Below are positions 13,641 to 20,795 of a stretch of DNA of 43,689 nt, piece by piece. Below the pieces are notes generated by a model. That model worked only from the letters and a program-made list of their open reading frames with translations, ran no database searches and was not told where the DNA came from. The position numbers and the translations under genes are program-made. How positions within the stretch are numbered: the stretch's first letter is position 1; each line of letters starts with the position of its first letter. The stretch lies in IMG/VR virus record IMGVR_UViG_3300035156_000356, positions 1 to 43,689 of that record; one strand, given 5' to 3'. The stretch is from a virus.

Positions 13641-16619
13641 ATGGCCTATATGCACGGGATCCAAGTGATCGAAATCGGTGGCAGCGCCACCATCGTCGCA
13701 CCGATCGACGGCGTCGCGCCGATCATCACCTCGCCGCTCACCGCCACCACGCGCGAAAACACCGCGTGGAGCATGACGCTGCTGGCGAACGAGAATGTCA
13801 GCTTCGTCAAGCGCACCGCTGCAGACAGCGCGGCCTTTACGCTGGCGGGCGCGACGCTGTCGCTGCCGGCGCAGGATTATGAGGGCGGGCAGACCGCGTT
13901 CGTCTGCAACCTCGTGGCTATGGACACGGCCGGCAACGTCACCAACTTTGCGGTGACCGTCACCGTGACCGACGTCGATGAAATTGCGCCGCTGATCACG
14001 TCGGCACCGACCGCGACGATCGCAGCCGCGACCGGCTATGCGGTGACGCTGACCGCCAATGAGGCGGTGTCCTTCGAAAAGCGCACCGGCGCGGATGGCG
14101 ACCTGTTCGGGCTGGCCGGCACCACGCTGACGCTGCCCGCGCAGACCTATAATGCTGGCAAGGTCACCTTCACCGTCAACCTGCGCGCGCTCGACGGCGC
14201 CGGCAACGCCACCCTGTTCACCCATGTCGTGACGGTCGCCGCCCCGGCGCCCGTCGTGGATACGCGCCCGCCTGTCATTACCTCCGCGCTGACCGCCACC
14301 GTCGTCGAAAACACCGGCTGGGCGATCACGCTGACCGCCGACGAAGCGGTGACCTTCTCGAAGCGCACGGGAGCCGACAGTGCATCGTTCACCCTCGCTG
14401 GCGCGACCCTGTCGCTGCCCGCGCAGGATTATGAAGGCGGCAAGACCGCCTTCGTCTGCAACCTGACCGCCACCGATGCCGCCGGCAATGCGACCAACTT
14501 CGCGGTGACGGTGAACGTCACGGATCTCGACGAGATCGCGCCGCTGGTCACGTCGGCTGCAACCGCCACGGTCGCGGCCTCCACGGCGTACAGCGTCACC
14601 CTTGCGGCCAATGAGGCGGTGACGTTCGAGAAGCGGACCGGCGCCGACACGGATCTGTTCGGCCTCGCCGGGACCACGTTGACCCTGCCGGCGCAGGCCT
14701 ACAATGCCGGCAAGCCGACCTTCACCGCCAATCTGCGCGCCATCGACGCGGCGGGCAACGCCACGCTGTTCACGCATGTCGTGACGATCGCGACCCCGGC
14801 CGTCACGCCGACGCTGGTCATCACCGGCCCGCTGGCCTTCACCGCCGGCGCGCCGGCCGGGACGCTGGTCTTCAACATCGCAGGCGTTCCGGCCGGGGTG
14901 ACCCCGACGATCACGCCGGCCGATGGCCGCGTCGTCGTTGCCGGCGATGCGACCAACGGGTGGAAGGGCGTTATCGGCCTGACCGTGTCGACGGCCGGCA
15001 CGACCGACTATGCCGTCGCCGCCGCCGGCGCTACCGGTGCAACCGCTCGCGTGGTGGTGACCGCCGCTGCCGCGCGGATGGCGATTGCATCGACCGGCCT
15101 CAACTGGCCGATGGAGCTGGACGCCTATGGGGTGGTCCCCGACAGCGCCACGGCAACCAACGGGACGAAGCGCGAATTCTCGCAAAGCACCACGCTTCTG
15201 AACCATCCCCGCGCCTGCACGGGCGGCTGGTTGCTGGGCGGTAATCGCTATTTCTCGGGCAGCACCAATGGTGACGCGATGTCGACCACCGGCACCAGCC
15301 AGAATACCTATCACCGCGTCGATATCCTCGATCCGGCGACCAGCACGGTCTATCCGGTGCTGCACCCCGCCAATGGTCAGCCGATTGCGGCCGGTAACCC
15401 GTTCGTGTTCGAGGCCGGTGCCATTTTCGCATTCCGCCACGGCGCGCTGCCGGCGGCCGATCTCCATCTCCGGGTCTGGGATCAGGTTCCGATCGGCGGT
15501 CGCCGCCTCAATCACCGCAACCGCCTGATCGCGTCCAAGATCAGCGATGTCGCATTCCATACCGGCACCGGTTCCCCCGCTGCTGTCGGCTCGATCTCGG
15601 CCTATCCGGTGTGCGGCATGTGGTCGCAGGTCGACGACAGCTCTGGCCCATCGGTGGTCGTGGCCGGAGACAGCATCGAACATTATGGGCGGGTCGTGAA
15701 CGGACGCTCGTCCGAAGGTCCGCTGCGCCATCTGCTCACCGACCCGTCCAATGGCGGTGCGGTTCCAGTGGTCGGAAACGTCCGCTACGGGGCGGGACCG
15801 GGGGCGTTCTTCGGACCGAATACCAACGGTCGTGACGCACTGTCGACGTGGGAGGAATTCGGCGTTCTGGTCGGCCAGACCGACCGCTGGCTGTTCCGGC
15901 AGGTGGTCCTGCAGCATTGGCGCAACGGCGTCACCAACTTCATTGCGAACGCAAAAACCGGCATCGGTCGCCTCCGCGCAAAAGACCCGAACATTCAGGT
16001 GTTTGGCGTGACGCCCGACTTCTACGTGCAGGGGCCGTCAAGCGTCCCAGCCGGGCCTGTGCCCACCGGCTCATACGCGACGGTCACCGATCAGGTACTC
16101 ATGGAGCCGAATGGGACCACCGATCGGCAGGCCGTCATCGCATGGTATCGCGGATCTGCCGGGGTCTATGCCGAAGGCTTCATGGAGGGGGTCTTCGACC
16201 ATGACCTGACCCTCAAGAACGCCAGCCCCAACGAGAATCGCTGGCCGGTTCCTGCGGGCGCGAAGGGTAAGCTCAAGGTCGCGACGGTGGCGGGCACCCC
16301 GACCAGCGTCGTCCTCGACTTCAAACCGGAGCTGGGGCACAGCTACGTCATCGACGGCGGGGCCGGTGGAACGCGCGAGTTCATTACGCTGAACGATGGG
16401 ATCGCGCCGGTCGACAACGTGAATGGAACATGGACCTGTCGACTCGCCGGCAACGCGAAGGTCGCGCTCGATCATGCGGTGGACGTCACGATCGAACCGG
16501 TCTCGACGATCGACTGCACGCACGCGACCGAACAGCATGTGCAGGCCAAGATCGCTTCGGCCGGCTGGGCCGCAGGCAAGCAACGGTTGATCGCCCGCGC
16601 TGCCGCCTATGCCGGATGA
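13641..16619 (+). CDS. tailspike/fibre with Ig-like repeats and SGNH hydrolase domain
   Basis: The ATG at 13641 starts a 992-residue protein. Residues 1-26 form a short N-terminus (MAYMHGIQVIEI). Residues 27-390 hold four Ig/cadherin-like units of about 90 residues in A-B-A-B order. Residues 391-485 form a further beta-sandwich. The C-terminal half is an SGNH/GDSL-type esterase: G676-D677-S678 in VVVAGDSIEHYG and a D958-x-x-H961 pair near the end. Such a domain would deacetylate or de-esterify surface polysaccharide during adsorption. It lies between the lysis genes and R, where P2 relatives keep accessory genes. Receptor binding is inferred; esterase identity rests on the two motifs. Confidence 0.8.
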   Translation: MAYMHGIQVIEIGGSATIVAPIDGVAPIITSPLTATTRENTAWSMTLLANENVSFVKRTAADSAAFTLAGATLSLPAQDYEGGQTAFVCNLVAMDTAGNVTNFAVTVTVTDVDEIAPLITSAPTATIAAATGYAVTLTANEAVSFEKRTGADGDLFGLAGTTLTLPAQTYNAGKVTFTVNLRALDGAGNATLFTHVVTVAAPAPVVDTRPPVITSALTATVVENTGWAITLTADEAVTFSKRTGADSASFTLAGATLSLPAQDYEGGKTAFVCNLTATDAAGNATNFAVTVNVTDLDEIAPLVTSAATATVAASTAYSVTLAANEAVTFEKRTGADTDLFGLAGTTLTLPAQAYNAGKPTFTANLRAIDAAGNATLFTHVVTIATPAVTPTLVITGPLAFTAGAPAGTLVFNIAGVPAGVTPTITPADGRVVVAGDATNGWKGVIGLTVSTAGTTDYAVAAAGATGATARVVVTAAAARMAIASTGLNWPMELDAYGVVPDSATATNGTKREFSQSTTLLNHPRACTGGWLLGGNRYFSGSTNGDAMSTTGTSQNTYHRVDILDPATSTVYPVLHPANGQPIAAGNPFVFEAGAIFAFRHGALPAADLHLRVWDQVPIGGRRLNHRNRLIASKISDVAFHTGTGSPAAVGSISAYPVCGMWSQVDDSSGPSVVVAGDSIEHYGRVVNGRSSEGPLRHLLTDPSNGGAVPVVGNVRYGAGPGAFFGPNTNGRDALSTWEEFGVLVGQTDRWLFRQVVLQHWRNGVTNFIANAKTGIGRLRAKDPNIQVFGVTPDFYVQGPSSVPAGPVPTGSYATVTDQVLMEPNGTTDRQAVIAWYRGSAGVYAEGFMEGVFDHDLTLKNASPNENRWPVPAGAKGKLKVATVAGTPTSVVLDFKPELGHSYVIDGGAGGTREFITLNDGIAPVDNVNGTWTCRLAGNAKVALDHAVDVTIEPVSTIDCTHATEQHVQAKIASAGWAAGKQRLIARAAAYAG
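13719..14810 (+). repeat. tandem duplication of a two-domain Ig-like unit (552-bp period)
   Basis: The segments 13719-14270 and 14271-14810 encode the same A-B pair of domains. The A copies share ADSAxFTLAGATLSLPAQDYEGG; the B copies share LFGLAGTTLTLPAQxYNAGK and AGNATLFTHVVT. DNA identity remains high, with silent differences (for example GAGGGCGGGCAG against GAAGGCGGCAAG), so the duplication is moderately recent. Unequal recombination between the copies could change fibre length. Confidence 0.85.
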
Positions 16620-16942
16620 GCTGCGCGATCTGCTCCGAATGCGGCGCGGTGCGCGGCGGCACCCATCGTCGCGGTCCGCTCACCGTCCAGTCCGATCCCC
16701 CCGCCGCCTATTGGCGGGGGGTCAGGATAAAGCTGTCGCCGCGCCAGATCGCAATGCTGGGGCTGCTGGCGCAACGCGGCGATGTGTCGACGCTCGGCCT
16801 GACGCTGGTCGGCACCGGCGAAGATACCAACCCCGACCAGTTGAAGGTCGCGATCTGCAACCTGCGCCGACGTCTGCCCGAGGGCCTGACGATCGAGACG
16901 ATCCGGGCTTGGGGCTATGGCGTGAGGATCTCCGATGAATAA
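16616..16942 (+). CDS. winged-helix (OmpR C-terminal type) DNA-binding protein
   Basis: The 108-residue protein starts with a possible zinc site (CAICSECG). It then contains a winged helix resembling the effector domain of OmpR/PhoB regulators at about 36-105 (KLSPRQIAMLGLLAQRG, then DQLKVAICNLRRRLPEGLTIETIRAWGYGVRI). The LRRRLP...I-x-T-I-R-x-W-G-Y-G-V pattern is characteristic. No receiver domain is present. The ATG overlaps the tailspike stop, and the end overlaps the R start by 8 bp, so it is part of the late structural operon. The target is unknown. Confidence 0.82.
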   Translation: MSCAICSECGAVRGGTHRRGPLTVQSDPPAAYWRGVRIKLSPRQIAMLGLLAQRGDVSTLGLTLVGTGEDTNPDQLKVAICNLRRRLPEGLTIETIRAWGYGVRISDE

Positions 16943-17444
16943 GCCAAACGGCCTCCGCCGCCTGCTGCTCAAGGCTGTCCCCGGTCTGGCGGACAACCCC
17001 GATCGGCTGCAAATGTCGGTCGAGCGCGGCGCGATCGGCGCGCGCGCCGGAGCATCGCTGTCGTTCGAATATCGCTACACGCTGACCGTCACGCTGCTTG
17101 CGTTCGCCGGCAATGTGGACGCGGTCATGGTCCCGATCGTCGCATGGATCGCCGAGCAGCAACCCGATCTGCTCAAGCGTGAGGATCAGCAGCCCTTCAC
17201 TTTCGAAACCGAGATCCAGGACGAAGAGTCCGCGGACGTCAGAATCGACATCGATCTGACCGAACGCGTCCGGGTCACCCCGCGCGCCGCCGGCGTCGGC
17301 TATGACGTCGTCCATCTCGACGACGACGCGGCCCAGCCGGATCACTTTCCCGGCGTCTGCGGCCAAAATCTGTGGCAACTGTTCCTGCGCGATGAATTGA
17401 TCGCCGAAACCCGCGATCCCGCCTTCCAGCCGCCCGCGCCATGA
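16935..17444 (+). CDS. R: tail completion protein R (P2 gpR family)
   Basis: R takes part in completing the tail end that joins the head. The 169-residue protein has the P2 R outline: KPNGLRRLLLKAVPGLADNPDRLQMSVERGAI, SLSFEYRYTLTVTLLAFAGNVDAVMVPIVAWIAEQQPDLL, and a DIDLTERVRVTP segment matching ELQLTERVAV. The C-terminal 40 residues (DDDAAQPDHFPGVCGQNLWQLFLRD) are also typical. It overlaps S by four bases (ATGA). Confidence 0.92.
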   Translation: MNKPNGLRRLLLKAVPGLADNPDRLQMSVERGAIGARAGASLSFEYRYTLTVTLLAFAGNVDAVMVPIVAWIAEQQPDLLKREDQQPFTFETEIQDEESADVRIDIDLTERVRVTPRAAGVGYDVVHLDDDAAQPDHFPGVCGQNLWQLFLRDELIAETRDPAFQPPAP

Positions 17445-17908
17445 GCGACGGCCTCGACCAGCTCGAGGATCTGGCGGGCGCGCTCTTGCGGGGTGTCGCG
17501 CCGGCCGAGCGCCGCACGCTGCTGCGCACCGTGGCGCGCGAGATCGCAAAGAGTCAGCGCACCCGGATCGCCGCCCAGATCCAGCCGGACGGGACACCGT
17601 TTGCCCCGCGCAAGGCCAAAGATCAGCCAAAGGGGCGGCTGCGCCGGAAGGGCCGGATCAAACGCGCCGCAATGTTCCGCAGGCTTCGCCTGGCGAAGCA
17701 TCTGCAGGCGGGCGCCACCGACCGGGAAGCCTGGATCGGTTTCAGCGGTGAGGCGGCGCGCGTGGCGCGTATCCACCAAGAGGGCCGGGAGGATGCACCG
17801 GCGAAGGGTCAGGCCAAGGTTCGCTATGCGAAGCGCGAGATTCTTGGTCTGACCGATACCGAGCGAAAAATCATGCTGGACGCGGTGCTGGCATCAATGC
17901 CAGCCTAA
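17441..17908 (+). CDS. S: virion morphogenesis protein (P2 gpS family)
   Basis: The 155-residue protein belongs to the tail-completion S family. It has an N-terminal helical segment (LEDLAGALLRGVAPAERRTLLRTVAREIAKSQRTRIAAQIQPDGTPFAPRK) and a basic middle (KGRLRRKGRIKRAAMFRRLRLAKHL). The C-terminal part contains a VARIHQEGREDAP segment followed by RYAKREILGLT, the usual end of the family. It is the last structural gene of this operon; the DUF4145 cargo gene follows 26 bp later. Confidence 0.93.
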   Translation: MSDGLDQLEDLAGALLRGVAPAERRTLLRTVAREIAKSQRTRIAAQIQPDGTPFAPRKAKDQPKGRLRRKGRIKRAAMFRRLRLAKHLQAGATDREAWIGFSGEAARVARIHQEGREDAPAKGQAKVRYAKREILGLTDTERKIMLDAVLASMPA

Positions 17909-17934
17909 AGATCAGCATATTTCAAGGCGGACTC

Positions 17935-18654
17935 ATGCCGAAGAAGACAAGCGCCCATTGCCCAAATTGCAACGGCAAGCGCTCCTGCAAAATTCACGGC
18001 TCCACCACTCAGCGTTTTGAGCAGGACTTTTTCTGGGAGGAAACAGTCTACAGCCTTCTTGAATGCCGAGGATGCGAAACCGTCTTCTTCCATCAGAGCG
18101 CCACTAATAGCGAGGAATGGGAGGATGAGTATGATCATGCCGAAGAACGATCTTATGCTTGCCACACGCCTACCGTGCAGACGTTTCCACATCCAGGGGC
18201 GCGGGAGCGGCCGGAGTGGGTTGCCCAGCTGGAAGCGACTGACCATCAGCTGAGAGTCATTCTTGAACAAATGTATTTAGCCTCCGAGGGCGGGTCTGCC
18301 ATCCTCGCTGCCATAGGGCTGCGAACCGCTCTCGATCGTGCCACTGAACTTCTTGAGATTGATACTGAGCTCAGCTTTAGGAAGAAGCTCGACAAATTGC
18401 TGGAGACAGGTCGTATAGGTCAGAACGAGCTCGAGCAGCTTGAGGTTGTAACTGATGCAGGGAATGCGGCCGCCCATCGTGGTTGGTCGCCAGATGCCGA
18501 TCAGCTTAGAAAGCTGATCGGCGCCATGGAGCTGTTCCTCCGCAAGGCGTTCATCGAGGGAGGCAGCGCACTGGAAATGAAAGGGTCTATCCCACGACGG
18601 TCCAAGGCTCTACCGGCCCCGGATAAGATGAGCTCTCGGAAGACGCCCTTGTAG
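17935..18654 (+). CDS. DUF4145 domain protein, cargo gene
   Basis: The 239-residue protein starts with a zinc-ribbon-like pair of knuckles (CPNC at 9-12 and ECRGC in the forties), followed by an acidic segment. It ends in the helical DUF4145 domain (SAILAAIGLRTALDRATELLEI, KLDKLLETGRIGQNELEQLEVVTDAGNAAAHRGW). DUF4145 proteins often accompany restriction-modification or other defence genes, but a biochemical role is not established. Base composition is visibly lower in GC than in the neighbouring structural genes, which suggests separate acquisition. Its TAG stop lies inside the late operator at 18648-18670. Confidence 0.8.
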   Translation: MPKKTSAHCPNCNGKRSCKIHGSTTQRFEQDFFWEETVYSLLECRGCETVFFHQSATNSEEWEDEYDHAEERSYACHTPTVQTFPHPGARERPEWVAQLEATDHQLRVILEQMYLASEGGSAILAAIGLRTALDRATELLEIDTELSFRKKLDKLLETGRIGQNELEQLEVVTDAGNAAAHRGWSPDADQLRKLIGAMELFLRKAFIEGGSALEMKGSIPRRSKALPAPDKMSSRKTPL

Positions 18655-18670
18655 AAACCCACTCTACAAG
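18648..18670. promoter_or_regulatory. late-gene operator palindrome 2 (upstream of J)
   Basis: The sequence is CTTGTAGA-AACCCAC-TCTACAAG with perfect 8-bp arms. It starts at the last codons of the DUF4145 gene (TTG TAG) and is centred 56 bp before the J start codon. It is identical in arms and spacing to the copies at 7449 and 27378. Ogr-like activation of the J-to-DUF4376 unit is inferred. Confidence 0.82.
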
Positions 18671-18714
18671 GCTGGCATATAGCCCACGAGCCCCGCCCCG
18701 GCCGACATAGGGCG

Positions 18715-19605
18715 GTGGCCGACCCCGCATTCCTATCTCCCGCGCTCGATCTGTCGCGGCTCCCTGCACCCGCGGTGGTGCAGCCGCTCTCCTATGACCG
18801 GATCCGCGCCGACCTTATTGCAGCCTTACAGGCGCGCCTGCCGAGCTTCGACGCGACGGTCGCGTCCGATCCGGTCATCAAGCTGCTCGAAATCTCCGCC
18901 TACCGCGAGCTGCTGTTGCGCGGCGCCATCAACGACGCCGCGCGCTCTGTCCTGCTCGCTTTCGCCACCGGCGCCGATCTCGACCAGCTCGGCGCCTTCT
19001 ACGGCGTCGAACGCCTGGTCATCATCCCCGCCACCGATCGCGCCCCCGCCATCCTGGAAAGCGACGCGGATCTGCGCACGCGGATCCAGCTCGCCCCCGA
19101 GACGCTCGCCGCGGCGGGCCTGACCGGCGGCGGCTACCGCGCCACCGCGCTGCGCGTCGCCCCATCCGTGCGCGACGTCGCCGTTATCAAGCGTGCTGCG
19201 GGCCGTGTCGATGTCGTGCTGCTCGGCCGCGACGGCGACGGTGCTGTCCCCACTTTGACTGTCCAGCGCGTTTATCAGGCCCTAGCGGCCGACGACGGCG
19301 CCCAACTCACCGATATCGTCTCGGTGCGCTCGGCCGAGATCCTGCCCTATGCGCGCAACGTCCGCCTGCGCATTCGCCGCGGCCCCGATCCCGCCATCGT
19401 CGGCGCCGCGGCCGAGGCCGCGATCCGCCTCTATGCGACCGACCGCCACCGCGTTGGGCACACCGTCTATGCGCAGATGCTGGAATCTGCGGCATCGGTC
19501 GGCGGCGTCGAGCAGGCGATCGTCGATGGCGGCGATGTCGTCCCCGCGCCGCACCAGGCGCCGTACCTCACCGGCCTGACGGTCACCGTCGAGATTGCGG
19601 CATGA
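18715..19605 (+). CDS. J: baseplate assembly protein J (P2 gpJ family)
   Basis: J is a wedge component of the contractile-tail baseplate. The 296-residue protein starts at a GTG with family-typical LSRLPAPAVVQPLSYDRIRADLIAAL. It contains DPVIKLLEISAYRELLLRGAINDAARSVLLAFATGADLDQLGAFYGVER, the most conserved part of the J family, and a C-terminal domain ending LTGLTVTVEIAA. There is only a weak AGGG three bases before the start, which leaves open a leaderless mRNA from the late promoter just upstream. Confidence 0.95.
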   Translation: MADPAFLSPALDLSRLPAPAVVQPLSYDRIRADLIAALQARLPSFDATVASDPVIKLLEISAYRELLLRGAINDAARSVLLAFATGADLDQLGAFYGVERLVIIPATDRAPAILESDADLRTRIQLAPETLAAAGLTGGGYRATALRVAPSVRDVAVIKRAAGRVDVVLLGRDGDGAVPTLTVQRVYQALAADDGAQLTDIVSVRSAEILPYARNVRLRIRRGPDPAIVGAAAEAAIRLYATDRHRVGHTVYAQMLESAASVGGVEQAIVDGGDVVPAPHQAPYLTGLTVTVEIAA

Positions 19606-20795
19606 CCGCCTCGCTGCTCCCGCCCAATTGCACCGCGCTCGAGACCGCGATCGAGGGGACGATCGCCGAGCGCCTGGCGCTTCCCGCCGACCGCATCGCG
19701 GCGGTCTGGAACCCGGACAGCTGCCCGGCCGGCCTGCTCGGCCATCTCGCCTGGGGGCTGTCGGTCGATCTGTGGGACGATCGCTGGCCGGAAACGCAGA
19801 AGCGCGACGTCTGTCGTAATGCGCTGAAGCTGCACAGCCTCAAGACCACGCTCGCCGGGATCAAGGCGCATGTCGCGCTGACCGGATCGCAGCTGCTGCG
19901 CGCGGTTCGCCCGCCCGCCACCGGCTTCCTCTATGCGGCGATGACCGACGCGCAGCGCGCCGCCTGGCTCGACGGCCTGCCGCAGGTCCGGATCTATCCT
20001 TTCGTCCGCACCGTCATCGCCAGCCACCGCATCTTCGCCACCGGCCCGGCCGGCCGCTACTTCCACGGCCGCGGCCATCTCCGCCCGAACCGCGGCATCG
20101 ACCTCACCGGCATCCGCGCCACTTTCTATGACCAGGGCGCCGAGCGCGCGATCCGCTACGAGACCCCCGACGCGACCGCGATCCGGCTGCTGATCGCGCG
20201 CACCGCGCGCCGTGGCTGGCACGGTGCGGGCGCGATCGGCGGCTATCTGACGCGCAGCCAGGCCGCGAAGGGTGTGGTCACGCTGCGCCTGGGCGACGAT
20301 GCCGGGTCCTTCGCGGTCGAGGCCGGGCTCGATCCGGTCGACGTCCGCCCGACCCGCGTCGCACAGCCGCGCACCGCGCCCGCCGCGCGCTCCTTCTTCG
20401 GCCCGCGCGCCCGCGCCCGCTTCCTCCGCACCAGCCATGCCCCGTTCCTGGTCTATGACCGGGTCGCGCTCCACGCCCCCGACCGGATGGGCGCACGCCG
20501 CCACACGCGCAGCTTCCACGGCGCCGGCCGTTTCGGCATGGCGCCGTTCACCGCGGAACTGCGGGTCGCGGTCCCGCTCCAGCGGCCGGTGCGCCGCTCG
20601 GGCAAGTGGCACGGCGCCGGCTTCCGCGCTGCCGCCGATCTCGGCCGGCTCGACCAAACGATCGAGGCGGTGCGCGTCAGCAAGGCGTTCCGCGACACCA
20701 TCCTGATCGACACGGCCGTCCACGGCCCGGTCCAGTTCGGTGGGGGCCTCCGCTTCGGCGACTTCACCTTCGGCGAAACCAGAAAGGCCGCATAA
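19602..20795 (+). CDS. I: tail protein I (P2 gpI family) with a long C-terminal extension
   Basis: The first 140 residues match the P2 I baseplate family (LLPPNCTALETAIEG, WNPDSCPAGLLGHLAWGLSVDLWDDRWPETQKRDV, KLHSLKTTLAGIKAHVALTG). The product has 397 residues, against 176 in P2. The extension is Arg/Gly-rich and repeats the motif [FW]HG[AR]G at residues 154, 206, 305 and 336. It probably extends from the wedge to interact with fibre proteins encoded downstream. The ATG overlaps the J stop (ATGA). Confidence 0.9.
   Translation: MTASLLPPNCTALETAIEGTIAERLALPADRIAAVWNPDSCPAGLLGHLAWGLSVDLWDDRWPETQKRDVCRNALKLHSLKTTLAGIKAHVALTGSQLLRAVRPPATGFLYAAMTDAQRAAWLDGLPQVRIYPFVRTVIASHRIFATGPAGRYFHGRGHLRPNRGIDLTGIRATFYDQGAERAIRYETPDATAIRLLIARTARRGWHGAGAIGGYLTRSQAAKGVVTLRLGDDAGSFAVEAGLDPVDVRPTRVAQPRTAPAARSFFGPRARARFLRTSHAPFLVYDRVALHAPDRMGARRHTRSFHGAGRFGMAPFTAELRVAVPLQRPVRRSGKWHGAGFRAAADLGRLDQTIEAVRVSKAFRDTILIDTAVHGPVQFGGGLRFGDFTFGETRKAA

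Noticed and set aside
13719-14810. Tandem repeats considered as a CRISPR or satellite array
   Set aside because: They have a 552-bp period, are in frame and encode Ig-like domains. No CRISPR-type short repeats or spacers are present anywhere in the window.
13611-15917. Very long open frame (768 codons) on the minus strand opposite the tailspike
   Set aside because: It is Arg/Gly/His-rich as expected for the antisense of a GC-rich gene. The plus-strand frame has clear Ig repeats, SGNH motifs and gene overlaps.
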